The position numbers and the translations under genes were made by a program. The notes beneath the pieces are model-generated. The model searched no databases and had not been told where the DNA came from. It worked only from the letters and a program-made list of their open reading frames with translations. A stretch of 64,000 bases of DNA from Nocardioides hwasunensis (GTDB taxonomy: Bacteria > Actinomycetota > Actinomycetes > Propionibacteriales > Nocardioidaceae), in NCBI RefSeq assembly GCF_014779665.1, contig NZ_JACXYY010000003.1, forward strand, positions 1-64,000. Reading direction: 5' to 3'. Numbering within the stretch: position 1 is the first letter of the stretch; the number at the start of each line of letters is the position of its first letter. Positions 47,507 to 56,328 of this stretch are shown here, piece by piece.

Positions 47507-49268
47507 GGCGCCGGCGCAGCTTCTGCCCCGCGTTCTCGTGCGGGGGCGGCTTGCCCTGCTCGTCGAGCTCGTAGGTCGCCACCTTGGCCAGCCGGGGTCG
47601 CTCGTGGTCGTCCTCCACCGTCCCGGTGACCCACCACATGCGCAGGCTCGGGCCGGCCAGCTGGAGACAGGCCAGGTTGTTGTCGAACCACGGGCCCTCG
47701 GCGTATCGCCAGTGCAGCGGCGGGTCGGGCACCTTCGCCGACTTCGACACGAGCCGCCCGAGCGGGCCGGCGACGCCGTACGACAGCACGGCCGTCGCGA
47801 AGCGCATGTTGCGCGAGAGCGGGTTGCGGATCGGTGAGCAGACCGCCTGCAGGACGGTCGAGCGCAGCGCTCTGCCGCGGCGGGCCGGCCGGGCCTCGCT
47901 GACGTAGCTGTGGTGCACGTCGCCGGACAGGAACGTCACGGTGGACGGTGCCGTGCCCCGCTCCCCCGCCGCGACCTCCATCGCCTGGCGCGCGACGGCC
48001 TGGAAGCTGGCCTGGAAGGCGCCCCAGTGCTCGAGGTCGACCAGCGTGCGCATCTTCTCGCCGAAGCGTGCGCCTCGATCGCCCCAGGTGCCCTCGGTCA
48101 GCGCCTCGCTGAACGCCTCGAGGTGGTGCAGGCCGCGGGCGAGGAGGAACGGCAGGGACGTGCCGATCAGCAGGTGGTCGACGTCACCGCGCAGCTGCTC
48201 GTCGAGCCAGGCCGCCTCGTCGTCGTCGAGCAGCGCACGACGCTCGGGGTCGAGCTGGCGGGCTGCGCGCGAGTCGACCACCACCAGGCGCGCCTGGGTG
48301 TCGAACTCGCGCGTGTAGCTCCAGCGGTAGGTCTCCGGCTGCTGGTCGACCCGCTCGGCGAACGCGTCGATGACCTCGCCGAGGTCGAGCTCGTCGTGAC
48401 CCTCGTGCGCCAGGATCTTGGCGTACAGCTCGTCCTCGCGTCGCTCGGCCGGCGAGAGGTTGCCGAGGTGCTGGTGCACCCAGTAGGAGCCGAGGCCGGC
48501 GACGATGCGACCGTGCCACCACGAGGTCGCCTCCATCTCCTCACGCCACGCCTGCGAGGTGTTCCAGTCGTCGCGGATGTCGTGGTCGTCGAAGATCATC
48601 GCCGTCGACACCGTGGAGAGCAGCCACCGGTTCGCGGGGTCGGACCACGCGAGCGCGTAGAGGTGGGCGTACTCCTCGTAGTCGCGCAGCTCGGTCCAGG
48701 GCGGCTGCTCGATGTCGCGGCGCGACTCGATGAAGGCGCGCATCTCGTCGGTCGTCTCGTCGGCGTAGACCTGGTCGCCGAGGAACAGGAGCAGGTCCGG
48801 CAGCCGATCCGGAGCGAGGTCGGGGTCGTCGGGATCGGTCGGATCGACGTGGTCGGCCACGCGCAGTGCCCAGGCGCGCAGCGCGTCGACGCCGTGCTCG
48901 TCGTTGCCCTTCGCGTCGTGGGACACCGACGTGCGGCAGGAGCCGAAGGCCAGGCTGAGCGGGCGTCCGGGCTCGAGCGTCGAGATGACCGGTGCCGGGA
49001 AGTCGGAGCCGGGGTCGGGCCACACCATCGCGCCCTCGATGTCGACCGTGTAGGGCTCGCTCGACCCGGGCGTGAGTCCGTCGAGCTCGACCAGGGCGTA
49101 GTGGTGACCGTGCACGGCGAAGGTCCGCGCGCTAGCGGTGGACCGACCACAGGTCACGGTGACGGTCGTGTGGTCGCGTGTCTCGACCCAGATCGCCGCG
49201 GAGGTGTCGTCGACGTACCTCAGCAGCGGGCCGAGCACGAGCGCGCTGCCGCCCGAGGAGCCGCTCAC
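47493..49268 (-). CDS. phoD: PhoD-family alkaline phosphatase / phosphodiesterase-like protein
   Basis: 591 residues. The PhoD metallophosphoesterase motifs are present: FLGDQVYADETTDEMR (about 162-177), FDDHDIRDDWNTSQAW (about 234-249), VVVDSRAARQLDPERR, and TFLSGDVHHSYVSEAR. A Fn3/PhoD N-terminal domain precedes it (about 10-100). No Tat or Sec signal is visible at this start, so it is probably cytoplasmic, unlike secreted PhoD. GTG 49268 overlaps the dehydrogenase stop, so the two genes are coupled. It hydrolyses phosphate mono- or diesters. Confidence 0.8.
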   Translation of the reverse strand: MSGSSGGSALVLGPLLRYVDDTSAAIWVETRDHTTVTVTCGRSTASARTFAVHGHHYALVELDGLTPGSSEPYTVDIEGAMVWPDPGSDFPAPVISTLEPGRPLSLAFGSCRTSVSHDAKGNDEHGVDALRAWALRVADHVDPTDPDDPDLAPDRLPDLLLFLGDQVYADETTDEMRAFIESRRDIEQPPWTELRDYEEYAHLYALAWSDPANRWLLSTVSTAMIFDDHDIRDDWNTSQAWREEMEATSWWHGRIVAGLGSYWVHQHLGNLSPAERREDELYAKILAHEGHDELDLGEVIDAFAERVDQQPETYRWSYTREFDTQARLVVVDSRAARQLDPERRALLDDDEAAWLDEQLRGDVDHLLIGTSLPFLLARGLHHLEAFSEALTEGTWGDRGARFGEKMRTLVDLEHWGAFQASFQAVARQAMEVAAGERGTAPSTVTFLSGDVHHSYVSEARPARRGRALRSTVLQAVCSPIRNPLSRNMRFATAVLSYGVAGPLGRLVSKSAKVPDPPLHWRYAEGPWFDNNLACLQLAGPSLRMWWVTGTVEDDHERPRLAKVATYELDEQGKPPPHENAGQKLRRRLRRR

Positions 49269-50281
49269 GGCTGGAGGAGGACCTTGATCGCGCGGCGCTC
49301 GTCCATGGCGCGGTAGCCCTCGGCCGCCTCGGACATCGGCAGCGTGAGGTCGAAGACCCGGCCCGGGTCGATCGCACCGGAGAGCACCCGCTCGAGCAGG
49401 TCGGGGAGGTAGCGGCGCACGGGCGCCACGCCCCCGGCGAGGCCGATGTTCTTCTGGAACATCCGGCGCACGGGCGGCTCCACGCCGTGCGGCACGCCGA
49501 CGAACCCGACCGTCGATCCCGGCCGGGCGACGGCGAAGGCGGTCGACATGGCGGCGTCGGTGCCGACGCACTCGAGCACCGCGTCGGCGCCGACGCCGCG
49601 GGTGAGCTCGGCGACGATCGCCTCGCCCTCCTCGCCGCGCTCGGCGACGACGTCGGTGGCCCCGAAGGCTCGGGCGATCTCCTGGCGCGACTCGTGGCGC
49701 GACATCGCGATCACCCGCTCGGCGCCCATCTGGGCGGCGGCCAGGACGCCGCTGAGGCCGACCGCACCGTCCCCCACGACGACCGCGGTGCCGCCGGGCC
49801 TCACCCCGGCCGCGACGGCGGCGTGCCAGCCGGTGGCCATCACGTCGGACAGGGCGAGCAGCGACGGGATCAGGTGGTCGTCGGGCATCCCGTCGGTGGC
49901 GACCAGGCTGCCGTCGGCCTGCGTCACCCGGGCGTACTCCCCCTGGCCGCTCTGGGTCATGCCGAGGTTGGTGCAGGCGGACTGCACGCCGGCCACGCAG
50001 TGGGCGCAGGTGTTGTCGCAGTGGCAGAACGGGACGATGACGAAGTCACCGACCCTGGTCGACGAGACGGCCGATCCCACCTCCTCGACGATGCCCACGC
50101 ACTCGTGCCCGATGGTGCTGCCGGCCCGCACCGGGTTCTCGCCACGGTAGGGCCACAGGTCCGATCCGCAGATGCAGCCGGCGACCACCTTCACGATCGC
50201 GTCGGTCGGCTCCTCGATGGTGGGATCCGGCACCTCCTCGAAGCGGATGTCACCGGGGGCGTGGATCGTGGTTGCGCGCAT
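49265..50281 (-). CDS. Zinc-dependent alcohol dehydrogenase family
   Basis: 338 residues, MDR superfamily. Catalytic zinc ligands: Cys in AGCICGSDLW and His-Glu in IGHECVGIVEEVG. The structural zinc lobe is CHCDNTCAHCVAGVQSAC (about 85-102). The NAD(P) site is VVVGDGAVGLSGVLAAAQMG (about 165). Substrate unknown; glutathione-independent aldehyde or polyol dehydrogenases are similar. Cotranscribed with phoD (4-base overlap). ATG 50281. Confidence 0.85.
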   Translation of the reverse strand: MRATTIHAPGDIRFEEVPDPTIEEPTDAIVKVVAGCICGSDLWPYRGENPVRAGSTIGHECVGIVEEVGSAVSSTRVGDFVIVPFCHCDNTCAHCVAGVQSACTNLGMTQSGQGEYARVTQADGSLVATDGMPDDHLIPSLLALSDVMATGWHAAVAAGVRPGGTAVVVGDGAVGLSGVLAAAQMGAERVIAMSRHESRQEIARAFGATDVVAERGEEGEAIVAELTRGVGADAVLECVGTDAAMSTAFAVARPGSTVGFVGVPHGVEPPVRRMFQKNIGLAGGVAPVRRYLPDLLERVLSGAIDPGRVFDLTLPMSEAAEGYRAMDERRAIKVLLQP

Positions 50282-50335
50282 GTCGGCGATCCTGCCACGA
50301 CCACCTGCGCGACCCGCCAGCAGGCCGACTGGCTT

Positions 50336-50353
50336 TATCTCATATCTGAGATA
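50336..50353. promoter_or_regulatory. Palindromic operator of the HTH-murA gene
   Basis: Perfect 7-bp arms TATCTCA (50336-50342) and TGAGATA (50347-50353) around TATC, 11 bases before ATG 50365. AT-rich in a GC-rich context. It would bind a dimeric HTH protein, most simply the XRE domain of the gene itself, and cover a leaderless promoter. Confidence 0.6.
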
Positions 50354-50364
50354 CCTTGGTCGGC

Positions 50365-51888
50365 ATGGCTGACTACAAGGGTCGCATCGGCAACCTCATC
50401 CGCGACGCCCGCAAGCACCGCGGTCTCACCCAGCACCAGCTCGCCGACCTCCTCGGCACGAGCCAGAGTGCCATCAACCGCATCGAGAAGGGCCACCAGA
50501 ACCTGTCGCTCGAGATGCTGGCGCGCATCGGCGCCGCACTCGACTCCGAGATCGTCGCGCTCGGCGCCGGTCCCACCCACCTGCGCGTCGACGGCCCGAC
50601 GACGCTCTCGGGATCGATCGACGTCAAGACCTCCAAGAACGCCGGTGTCGCGCTGCTGTGTGCCTCGCTGCTCAACAAGGGCCGCACCACGCTGCGCAAG
50701 GTCGCCCGGATCGAGGAGGTCAACCGGCTCCTCGAGGTGCTGAACTCCCTCGGAGTCGTGACCCGCTGGGTCGGCACCGAGAACGACCTCGAGATCATCC
50801 CGCCGGCAGAGCTCGACCTGTCCCAGATCGACGAGGGCGCCGCCCGTCGCACCCGCTCGGTGATCATGTTCCTCGGCCCGCTCCTGCACCGCGTCGAGGA
50901 GTTCGAGCTGCCCTATGCCGGCGGCTGCAACCTCGGCACCCGCACCGTGGAGCCCCACATGTCGGCCCTGCGTCCCTTCGGCCTCGAGGTGAAGGCGACC
51001 GACGGTGCCTACCACGCGCGCGTGAACCGCGCCATCGAGCCCGGGAGGCCCATCGTGCTCACCGAGCGCGGCGACACGGTCACCGAGAACGCGCTCATGG
51101 CCGCCGCGCTGCACCCGGGCACCACGGTCATCCGCAACGCCTCGTCGAACTACATGGTGCAGGACCTGTGCTTCTACCTCCAGAGGCTCGGCGTCGAGGT
51201 CGAGGGCATCGGCACGACGACGCTCACGGTCACGGGCAAGGAGTCCATCGACGTCGACGTCGACTATGCCCCCTCCGAGGACCCGATCGAGGCGATGTCG
51301 CTGCTGGCCGCCGCCATCGTCACCCGGTCCGAGATCACCATCCGGCGGGTCCCGATCGAGTTCCTCGAGATCGAGCTGGCGACGCTGGAGGAGATGGGGT
51401 TCCGCTACGACCGGTCCGAGGAGTACGTCGCCTCCAACGGGGAGACCCGCCTGGTCGACATCACCACGCATCCCTCCGAGCTGCGCGCGCCGCTCGACAA
51501 GATCCACCCGATGCCCTTCCCGGGCCTCAACATCGACAACCTGCCGTTCTTCGCCGTCATCGCCGCCGTGGCCGACGGGCAGACCCTGCTCCACGACTGG
51601 GTCTACGAGAACCGCGCGATCTACCTCACCGAGCTCAACAAGCTCGGCGCCCAGGTCAAGCTGCTCGACCCACACCGGGTGCTGGTCGAGGGACCGACGC
51701 ACTTCTCAGGTGCCGAGATCGTCTGCCCGCCGGCGTTGCGCCCGGCCGTGGTGCTGCTGATCGCGATGCTCGCCTCGAAGGGCCGCAGCGTGCTGCGCTC
51801 GACGTACGTCATCCACCGCGGCTACGAGGACCTCGCCGAGCGGCTCAACGAGCTCGGGGCCAACATCGAGACCTTCCGCGACATCTGA
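50365..51888 (+). CDS. murA: XRE HTH domain fused to a MurA (EPSP-synthase family) enzyme
   Basis: 507 residues. An XRE helix-turn-helix domain is at about 8-62 (LTQHQLADLLGTSQSAINRI). The rest is a complete UDP-GlcNAc enolpyruvyl transferase: Lys91-Asn92 (TSKNAG), the catalytic Cys188 in YAGGCNLGTRTVEPHM with Arg193, Asp in GLNIDNLPFF and Arg in ALRPAVVLL with HRGYE. All key residues for PEP transfer are kept, so enzyme activity is expected; it makes the first peptidoglycan precursor. Similar HTH-MurA proteins occur in Streptomyces (a second murA). The HTH plus palindrome suggests it also regulates itself. ATG 50365 begins the HTH. Confidence 0.88.
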   Translation: MADYKGRIGNLIRDARKHRGLTQHQLADLLGTSQSAINRIEKGHQNLSLEMLARIGAALDSEIVALGAGPTHLRVDGPTTLSGSIDVKTSKNAGVALLCASLLNKGRTTLRKVARIEEVNRLLEVLNSLGVVTRWVGTENDLEIIPPAELDLSQIDEGAARRTRSVIMFLGPLLHRVEEFELPYAGGCNLGTRTVEPHMSALRPFGLEVKATDGAYHARVNRAIEPGRPIVLTERGDTVTENALMAAALHPGTTVIRNASSNYMVQDLCFYLQRLGVEVEGIGTTTLTVTGKESIDVDVDYAPSEDPIEAMSLLAAAIVTRSEITIRRVPIEFLEIELATLEEMGFRYDRSEEYVASNGETRLVDITTHPSELRAPLDKIHPMPFPGLNIDNLPFFAVIAAVADGQTLLHDWVYENRAIYLTELNKLGAQVKLLDPHRVLVEGPTHFSGAEIVCPPALRPAVVLLIAMLASKGRSVLRSTYVIHRGYEDLAERLNELGANIETFRDI

Positions 51889-51899
51889 GGTCTCGAGGC

Positions 51900-52160
51900 T
51901 CAGCCGAACAAGGTCTCCACCCAGGCGCGCGACTGCTTGCCCACGGTCGGGGGCGCGGTCATGTCGGCGGTGATCCTCGGCATCGGCGCGGTGTGCTGGC
52001 CGGCATTGCGGTGCCAGTCGTTCTCCGCCTCGACCAGGAGGCCGAGGTCGGCGCGCGAGAGGAACACTCCGTGACCCTCGGGGCACTGAGCGACCGTGGC
52101 CTGGCCGAGGGTCCGCTCGGCCATCTCGACACCGCATCGGGGGCAGCTCATGCTCTCCAT
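51900..52160 (-). CDS. Zinc-ribbon (TFIIB-type) small protein
   Basis: 86 residues. An N-terminal zf-TFIIB zinc finger: MSCPRCGVEM, a second pair near CPEGHGVFLSRADL with GVFLSRADLG typical of the family. The rest is a short unstructured tail. Function unknown; the family is found next to many different genes. ATG 52160 (MESMSCP) or 52151 (MSCP) are both possible. Tail-to-tail with murA, head-to-head with the GDPD gene (35-base gap). Confidence 0.7.
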   Translation of the reverse strand: MESMSCPRCGVEMAERTLGQATVAQCPEGHGVFLSRADLGLLVEAENDWHRNAGQHTAPMPRITADMTAPPTVGKQSRAWVETLFG

Positions 52161-52195
52161 CCCATGACGGTACCGCCCGGGCCCATACTTCTCGG

Positions 52196-53020
52196 GTGAA
52201 CTCACCGGCCCCACCCACATCGGGGTACCTCGACGCGCCCCGGCCCCTCGCGTTCGCCCACCGCGGTGGGGCCTATCACCCCGACATCGAGGGCCTGGAG
52301 AACACCCTGGCGGCCTTCCGTCACGCCGTCTCGCTCGGCTACGGCTTTCTCGAGACCGACGTCCACGTCACCAGGGACGGAGTGCTGCTCGCCTTCCACG
52401 ACACCGTGCTCGACCGGGTGACCGACCGGACCGGCAGCATCGGGGACGCGACGTACGCCGAGGTGCAGCAGGCGCTCATCGGCGGCCGCGAGCCCGTGCC
52501 GACCCTGGCCGAGCTCTTCGACGCCTTCCCGGACGCCCGATTCAACATCGACCTCAAGTCCGAGGGCGCGGTCGAGGGGCTCGCGTCGTTCATCGAGGAG
52601 CGCGGCGCGTGGGACCGGGTGCTGGTCGGGTCGTTCTCCCCGCGTCGGATGGAGGCCTTCCGGCGCCGCACGGACGGGCGTGTCGCCACGTCCGCGCACC
52701 CGCTCGAGGTCGTCGCGTTCGTCATCTCCCCCAGCGGCCGCCTGGCCCGGCTGCTGACCCGCGGCAAGCCGGTCGCGCTGCAGGTCCCGCACCGTCGCGG
52801 GCGCTTCGTGGTGGTCACGCGCGGGCTCGTCCGCCGCGCCCGCGCGGGCGGCCTGCAGGTGCACGTGTGGACGATCGACGACCCGATCGAGATGAACACC
52901 CTCCTGGACCGCGGTGTCGACGGCATCATGACTGATCGCACGGACATACTCAGGGACGTGCTCCGCGCGCGCGGACAGTGGCACGGTCCGGCCGAGGGCC
53001 GCGAGAAGGGTGAGGCATGA
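52196..53020 (+). CDS. Glycerophosphodiester phosphodiesterase family
   Basis: 274 residues, GDPD TIM barrel. Catalytic and metal residues: FAHRGGAYHPD (His-Arg near 21), ENTLAAF, LETDVHVTRDGVLLAFHD (Glu, Asp, His near 53-69), and a C-terminal WTIDDPIEMNTLLDRGVDGIMTD. It splits glycerophosphodiesters to glycerol-3-phosphate and alcohol. No signal peptide, so it acts in the cytosol. The stop overlaps the transporter start by 4 bases (ATGA). Confidence 0.9.
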   Translation: MNSPAPPTSGYLDAPRPLAFAHRGGAYHPDIEGLENTLAAFRHAVSLGYGFLETDVHVTRDGVLLAFHDTVLDRVTDRTGSIGDATYAEVQQALIGGREPVPTLAELFDAFPDARFNIDLKSEGAVEGLASFIEERGAWDRVLVGSFSPRRMEAFRRRTDGRVATSAHPLEVVAFVISPSGRLARLLTRGKPVALQVPHRRGRFVVVTRGLVRRARAGGLQVHVWTIDDPIEMNTLLDRGVDGIMTDRTDILRDVLRARGQWHGPAEGREKGEA

Positions 53021-54369
53021 ACGACGTGACCGGCAGCATTGCGAACCTCGAGCCGCTGGCGCAGGCGCGGGAGCAGAAGGCCTGGTACTGGTACGACTGG
53101 GCCAACAGCGCGTTCGTGACGACCGTCAGCACGGTGATGTTCGCGCCCTACATCATCTCCGTGGCCAAGGACGCCGCCGTCGACGACCGCGTCTCGCTGG
53201 TCGGCATCTCGGTCGCGCCCGGGGCGCTGCCCTCGTTCCTCATCACGTTCGCCACCATCCTCTCCGCGCTCCTGCTGCCGCCGCTCGGCGCGCTGATGGA
53301 CCGCACCCCGAACAAGCGCAGGTGGCTGGGTGGCTTCGCCTGGACCGGCGCGGCGTTCGGGTCGCTGCTCTGGTTCTGCCGGGACGGCAACTGGCAGATC
53401 GGCGCGGTCGCGATCATCGGGGCGAACCTCTGCCTGGCCGCGTCCATGGTCGTCAACGACTCGATCCTGCCGCTCATCTCCGACGAGGAGAACCGCGACC
53501 GGGTCTCCTCCCGCGGCTGGGCCTGGGGCTACCTCGGTGGCGGCCTCCTGCTGGTGGTCAACCTGGCGCTCTTCACGATGCTGCCGTTCGGGCTGACCGA
53601 GGGCGAGGCCACCCGCATCAGCATGCTCTCGGCGTGCGTGTGGTGGGCCGGGTTCACCTTCATCCCCTACCTGCGGCTCCAGGACCACCCGCCGGCCGAC
53701 GTCGAGCGCGTCGAGGGCAACGTCGTCGCGCGCAGCTTCGGTCAGCTCTTCGCCACGCTGCGCGACATGAAGAACTACCCGATGGCACTGACGTTCCTGC
53801 TCGCCTACCTGTTCTTCAACGACGGGATCCAGACCGTGATCGCGTCGTCGTCGACGTACGGCTCGGAGGAGCTCGGCTTCGGACAGTCGGTGCTCATCGC
53901 CACGATCCTCCTCGTGCAGTTCGTCGCCTTCGGCGGCGCGCTCATCTTCGGTCGGCTGGCCGGCCGGTTCGGTGCCAAGCACACGATCCTCGGTGGCCTG
54001 GTGGTCTGGATGGTCATCGTGACCGCCGCCCTCTTCCTCCCGCGGGAGTCGCTCATCCCGTTCCTGCTGCTGGGCTTCGCGATCGGCATCGTGCTCGGCG
54101 GCACCCAGGCGCTGGCACGGTCCTACTACTCGCTGCTGATCCCGAAGGGCAAGGAGGCGGAGTACTTCAGCTTCTACCACGCGATGGACCGAGGGACCTC
54201 CTGGTTCGGCACGCTGGTGTTCGGTCTCGTCTACCAGCTCACCGACTCCTACCGGCCGGCGATCTTCGCGCTCATCGCCTTCTTCGTCCTGGGCGGCCTG
54301 CTGTTGATGCGGGTGGACACGGCGCGTGGGATCCGCGACGCCGGCAACGCGGTGCCGGCGGTCATCTGA
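53017..54369 (+). CDS. UMF1-family MFS transporter
   Basis: 450 residues, 12 probable membrane segments. The family signature KAWYWYDWANSAFVTTVSTV lies at about 23-42. UMF1 transporters (related to yeast Atg22) are linked to export of amino acids or other small metabolites. The TM content and the A-like loop GALMDRTPNKRRW fit MFS. Cotranslated with the GDPD gene (4-base overlap), so a link with glycerophosphodiester metabolism is possible. ATG 53017. Confidence 0.85.
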   Translation: MNDVTGSIANLEPLAQAREQKAWYWYDWANSAFVTTVSTVMFAPYIISVAKDAAVDDRVSLVGISVAPGALPSFLITFATILSALLLPPLGALMDRTPNKRRWLGGFAWTGAAFGSLLWFCRDGNWQIGAVAIIGANLCLAASMVVNDSILPLISDEENRDRVSSRGWAWGYLGGGLLLVVNLALFTMLPFGLTEGEATRISMLSACVWWAGFTFIPYLRLQDHPPADVERVEGNVVARSFGQLFATLRDMKNYPMALTFLLAYLFFNDGIQTVIASSSTYGSEELGFGQSVLIATILLVQFVAFGGALIFGRLAGRFGAKHTILGGLVVWMVIVTAALFLPRESLIPFLLLGFAIGIVLGGTQALARSYYSLLIPKGKEAEYFSFYHAMDRGTSWFGTLVFGLVYQLTDSYRPAIFALIAFFVLGGLLLMRVDTARGIRDAGNAVPAVI

Positions 54370-54469
54370 CGTCCGCGGCCGCCCGCTCACGAGGGTGGCT
54401 CAGGCTGGGTGCACCCCTGGGGGTGAGGTTGGTCTCGCCTGAGCGTGGCGCGTCCGCCCGTGAATCCGC

Positions 54470-54495
54470 GGAATGTGGGCCGCCCCGCTACCGTT
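54470..54495 (+). promoter_or_regulatory. Sigma-R (SigH)-type promoter of rbpA
   Basis: GGAAT at 54470-54474, exactly 18 bases, then GTT at 54493-54495. This is the actinobacterial sigma-R / SigH oxidative-stress promoter (GGAAT-N18-GTT), located about 110 bases upstream of rbpA. In Streptomyces coelicolor rbpA is part of the sigma-R regulon, so the agreement is significant. Confidence 0.75.
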
Positions 54496-54603
54496 GAAGG
54501 ATCAGCAGGGCCGTGACACCCGTCGCCACGAGCGGCAATCCGATCGGCCCGGTCATCCCGAACACAACACAACGGGGTCAGCAAACAACTGGAGGTGGGC
54601 ACG

Positions 54604-54984
54604 GTGGCGGAGCGCACACTACGTGGCGCAAGGCTGGGCGGCCAGAGCTTTGAGGACGAGCGCGGCATCGAGTTCGCGGCGCGTCAGCAGGTCGGATACC
54701 GCTGCGAGCACGGGCACGAGTTCGAGGTGACGATGTCGGTCGAGGCCGACATCCCCGCGAAGTGGGAGTGCCCCCGGTGTGGGGCCGAGGCACTCAGCAC
54801 GGCGGGCATCCTTCCGGAAGAGAAGGCCGAGAAGCCGGTCCGCACGCACTGGGACATGCTCCTCGAGCGTCGCTCGGAGAAGGAGCTCGAGGACATCCTC
54901 AAGGAGCGCCTGGAGCTGCTGCGCGGCGGCGAGATCGGCCCCGCGCACCTGCACCGCGCCAACAAGAAGAAGCGCGTCAGCTAG
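54604..54984 (+). CDS. rbpA: RNA polymerase-binding protein RbpA
   Basis: 126 residues. Typical start AERTLRGARLGGQSFEDERG, the zinc-ribbon core with CEHGHEFEVTMSVEADIPAK and ECPRCGAEA, and the sigma-binding basic region around RTHWDMLLERRSEKELEDIL. RbpA activates transcription by binding group I/II sigma factors and stabilising open complexes; it is restricted to actinobacteria. GTG 54604 is chosen because GGAGG lies 8 bases upstream. Expressed from the sigma-R promoter at 54470. Confidence 0.93.
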   Translation: MAERTLRGARLGGQSFEDERGIEFAARQQVGYRCEHGHEFEVTMSVEADIPAKWECPRCGAEALSTAGILPEEKAEKPVRTHWDMLLERRSEKELEDILKERLELLRGGEIGPAHLHRANKKKRVS

Positions 54985-55009
54985 ATCCTCTCGGTGAGGT
55001 GATCGCGCC

Positions 55010-55573
55010 TCACTCGACGACGTCGCCCCGGACCACTGGCCCATCGCCACCCGGTCCGGGGCGATCGCCATTTCCGGGCGCTGCACCCGGGCCGAACCCG
55101 GGCCGGAAGCCGGGGCCGAAGCCGGCCCCGAACGGTCCCCCGAGCGTCGGCGCCTCGACGAGGCGCCGCTCCACCACCGAGGTGAGCAGCCGACGCGCCA
55201 CCGGTCGGGTAAAGGGAAGGATCAGCACGAGTCCGACCACGTCGAGCAGGAAGCCGGGCAGCAGGATCAGCCCGCCTCCGAGCAGCACCAGCATGCCGTC
55301 GGCGATCTCCCGTGCGGGCATCCGTCCGGCCTGCAGCGCCTCGCGCAGCGCGCGCCAGGCACGGCCGCCCTCGCGCCTGACGAGCCACGCGCCGAGCACC
55401 GAGCCGGCCAGCAGGAGGGCGATGGTCCACCACGGGCCGACCAGGCCGCCGACCTGCACGATCGTCCAGATCTCGGCGAGCGGCACGGCGACGAGCGCCA
55501 GGGCGACCACCGGACGTACCCATCCACGGCGGCGCCGTTGCGGGACGCCTCGGGGCACCTGGGGTTGGCTCAC
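55010..55573 (-). CDS. fxsA: FxsA-family membrane protein
   Basis: 187 residues. Four hydrophobic segments in the first 130 residues, with the family motifs PLAEIWTIVQVGGLVG (about 32-47) and GGGLILLPGFLLDVVGLVLI (about 97-116). A Gly/Pro-rich C-terminus (about 145-187) is unusual. FxsA suppresses F-exclusion of phage T7 in E. coli; its normal role is not known. GTG 55573 overlaps the ppm1 stop (55570). Confidence 0.8.
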   Translation of the reverse strand: MSQPQVPRGVPQRRRRGWVRPVVALALVAVPLAEIWTIVQVGGLVGPWWTIALLLAGSVLGAWLVRREGGRAWRALREALQAGRMPAREIADGMLVLLGGGLILLPGFLLDVVGLVLILPFTRPVARRLLTSVVERRLVEAPTLGGPFGAGFGPGFRPGFGPGAAPGNGDRPGPGGDGPVVRGDVVE

Positions 55574-56322
55574 GCGGTGCGCCTCCTCCTGCCCAGCTGG
55601 GCGCGCCGCTCGGAGAGCCCCCAGCGGGTGATCAGCTTGAGCGACTCGCTCGCGACCTGGCCACTCATCTTGGAGTCGCCGCGGACGCGCTCGATGAACT
55701 CGATCGGCACCTCGGTGAGCCGCAGGCCGCGCGTGACGGTGCGGTAGGCGAGGTCGGTCTGGAACACGTATCCAGTAGACAGCACCGACCCAAGGTCGAT
55801 GGCCTCGAGCGTGGTGCGCCGGAAGAGCCGGAAACCCGCGGTCGCGTCCTTGACCTTGATCCCGAGCAGGAGCCGGACGTAGAGGTTGCCCCCGCGCGAC
55901 AGGGCCAGTCGCTGGAGGGGCCAGTTCACCACCGACCCGCCGGGCACGTAGCGGGAGCCGATCACCAGGTCGGCGGTGTGGAGCGCCTCGAGGAGGCGGT
56001 GCAGCTGCTCGGGCTGGTGGGAACCGTCAGCATCCATCTCGCCGATCACGTCGTAGCCGGCGTCGAGGGCCACGGCGAAGCCGTTGAGGTAGGCGGCGCC
56101 GAGTCCGGCCTTCTCCGTGCGGTGCACGACCGAGATCGCGTCGTCCCCGGCGGCCAGCCTGTCGGCGATGTCACCGGTGCCGTCGGGGCTGTTGTCGTCG
56201 ACGATCATCACGTCGACCCCCGGCTCGGCTGCGCGGAGCCGACCCACGATCCACTCGAGGTTGTCGGACTCGTTGTAGGTCGGGATGACCATGACGACGC
56301 GGCCGAGCCCTTCGACACTCAC
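55570..56322 (-). CDS. ppm1: Polyprenol monophosphomannose synthase (Ppm1/Dpm1 type)
   Basis: 250 residues, GT2 glycosyltransferase. VIPTYNESDNLEWIVG (about 12-27), DDNSPDGTGDIADRL (about 43-57), the metal motif EMDADGSHQPEQL (about 94-106). No C-terminal membrane helix, so it is the soluble catalytic form. It transfers mannose from GDP-Man to polyprenol phosphate for lipoarabinomannan and protein mannosylation. In mycobacteria Ppm1 is fused to Lnt; here lnt is the adjacent upstream gene (6-base gap). Confidence 0.88.
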   Translation of the reverse strand: MSVEGLGRVVMVIPTYNESDNLEWIVGRLRAAEPGVDVMIVDDNSPDGTGDIADRLAAGDDAISVVHRTEKAGLGAAYLNGFAVALDAGYDVIGEMDADGSHQPEQLHRLLEALHTADLVIGSRYVPGGSVVNWPLQRLALSRGGNLYVRLLLGIKVKDATAGFRLFRRTTLEAIDLGSVLSTGYVFQTDLAYRTVTRGLRLTEVPIEFIERVRGDSKMSGQVASESLKLITRWGLSERRAQLGRRRRTA

Positions 56323-56328
56323 GTGGGA

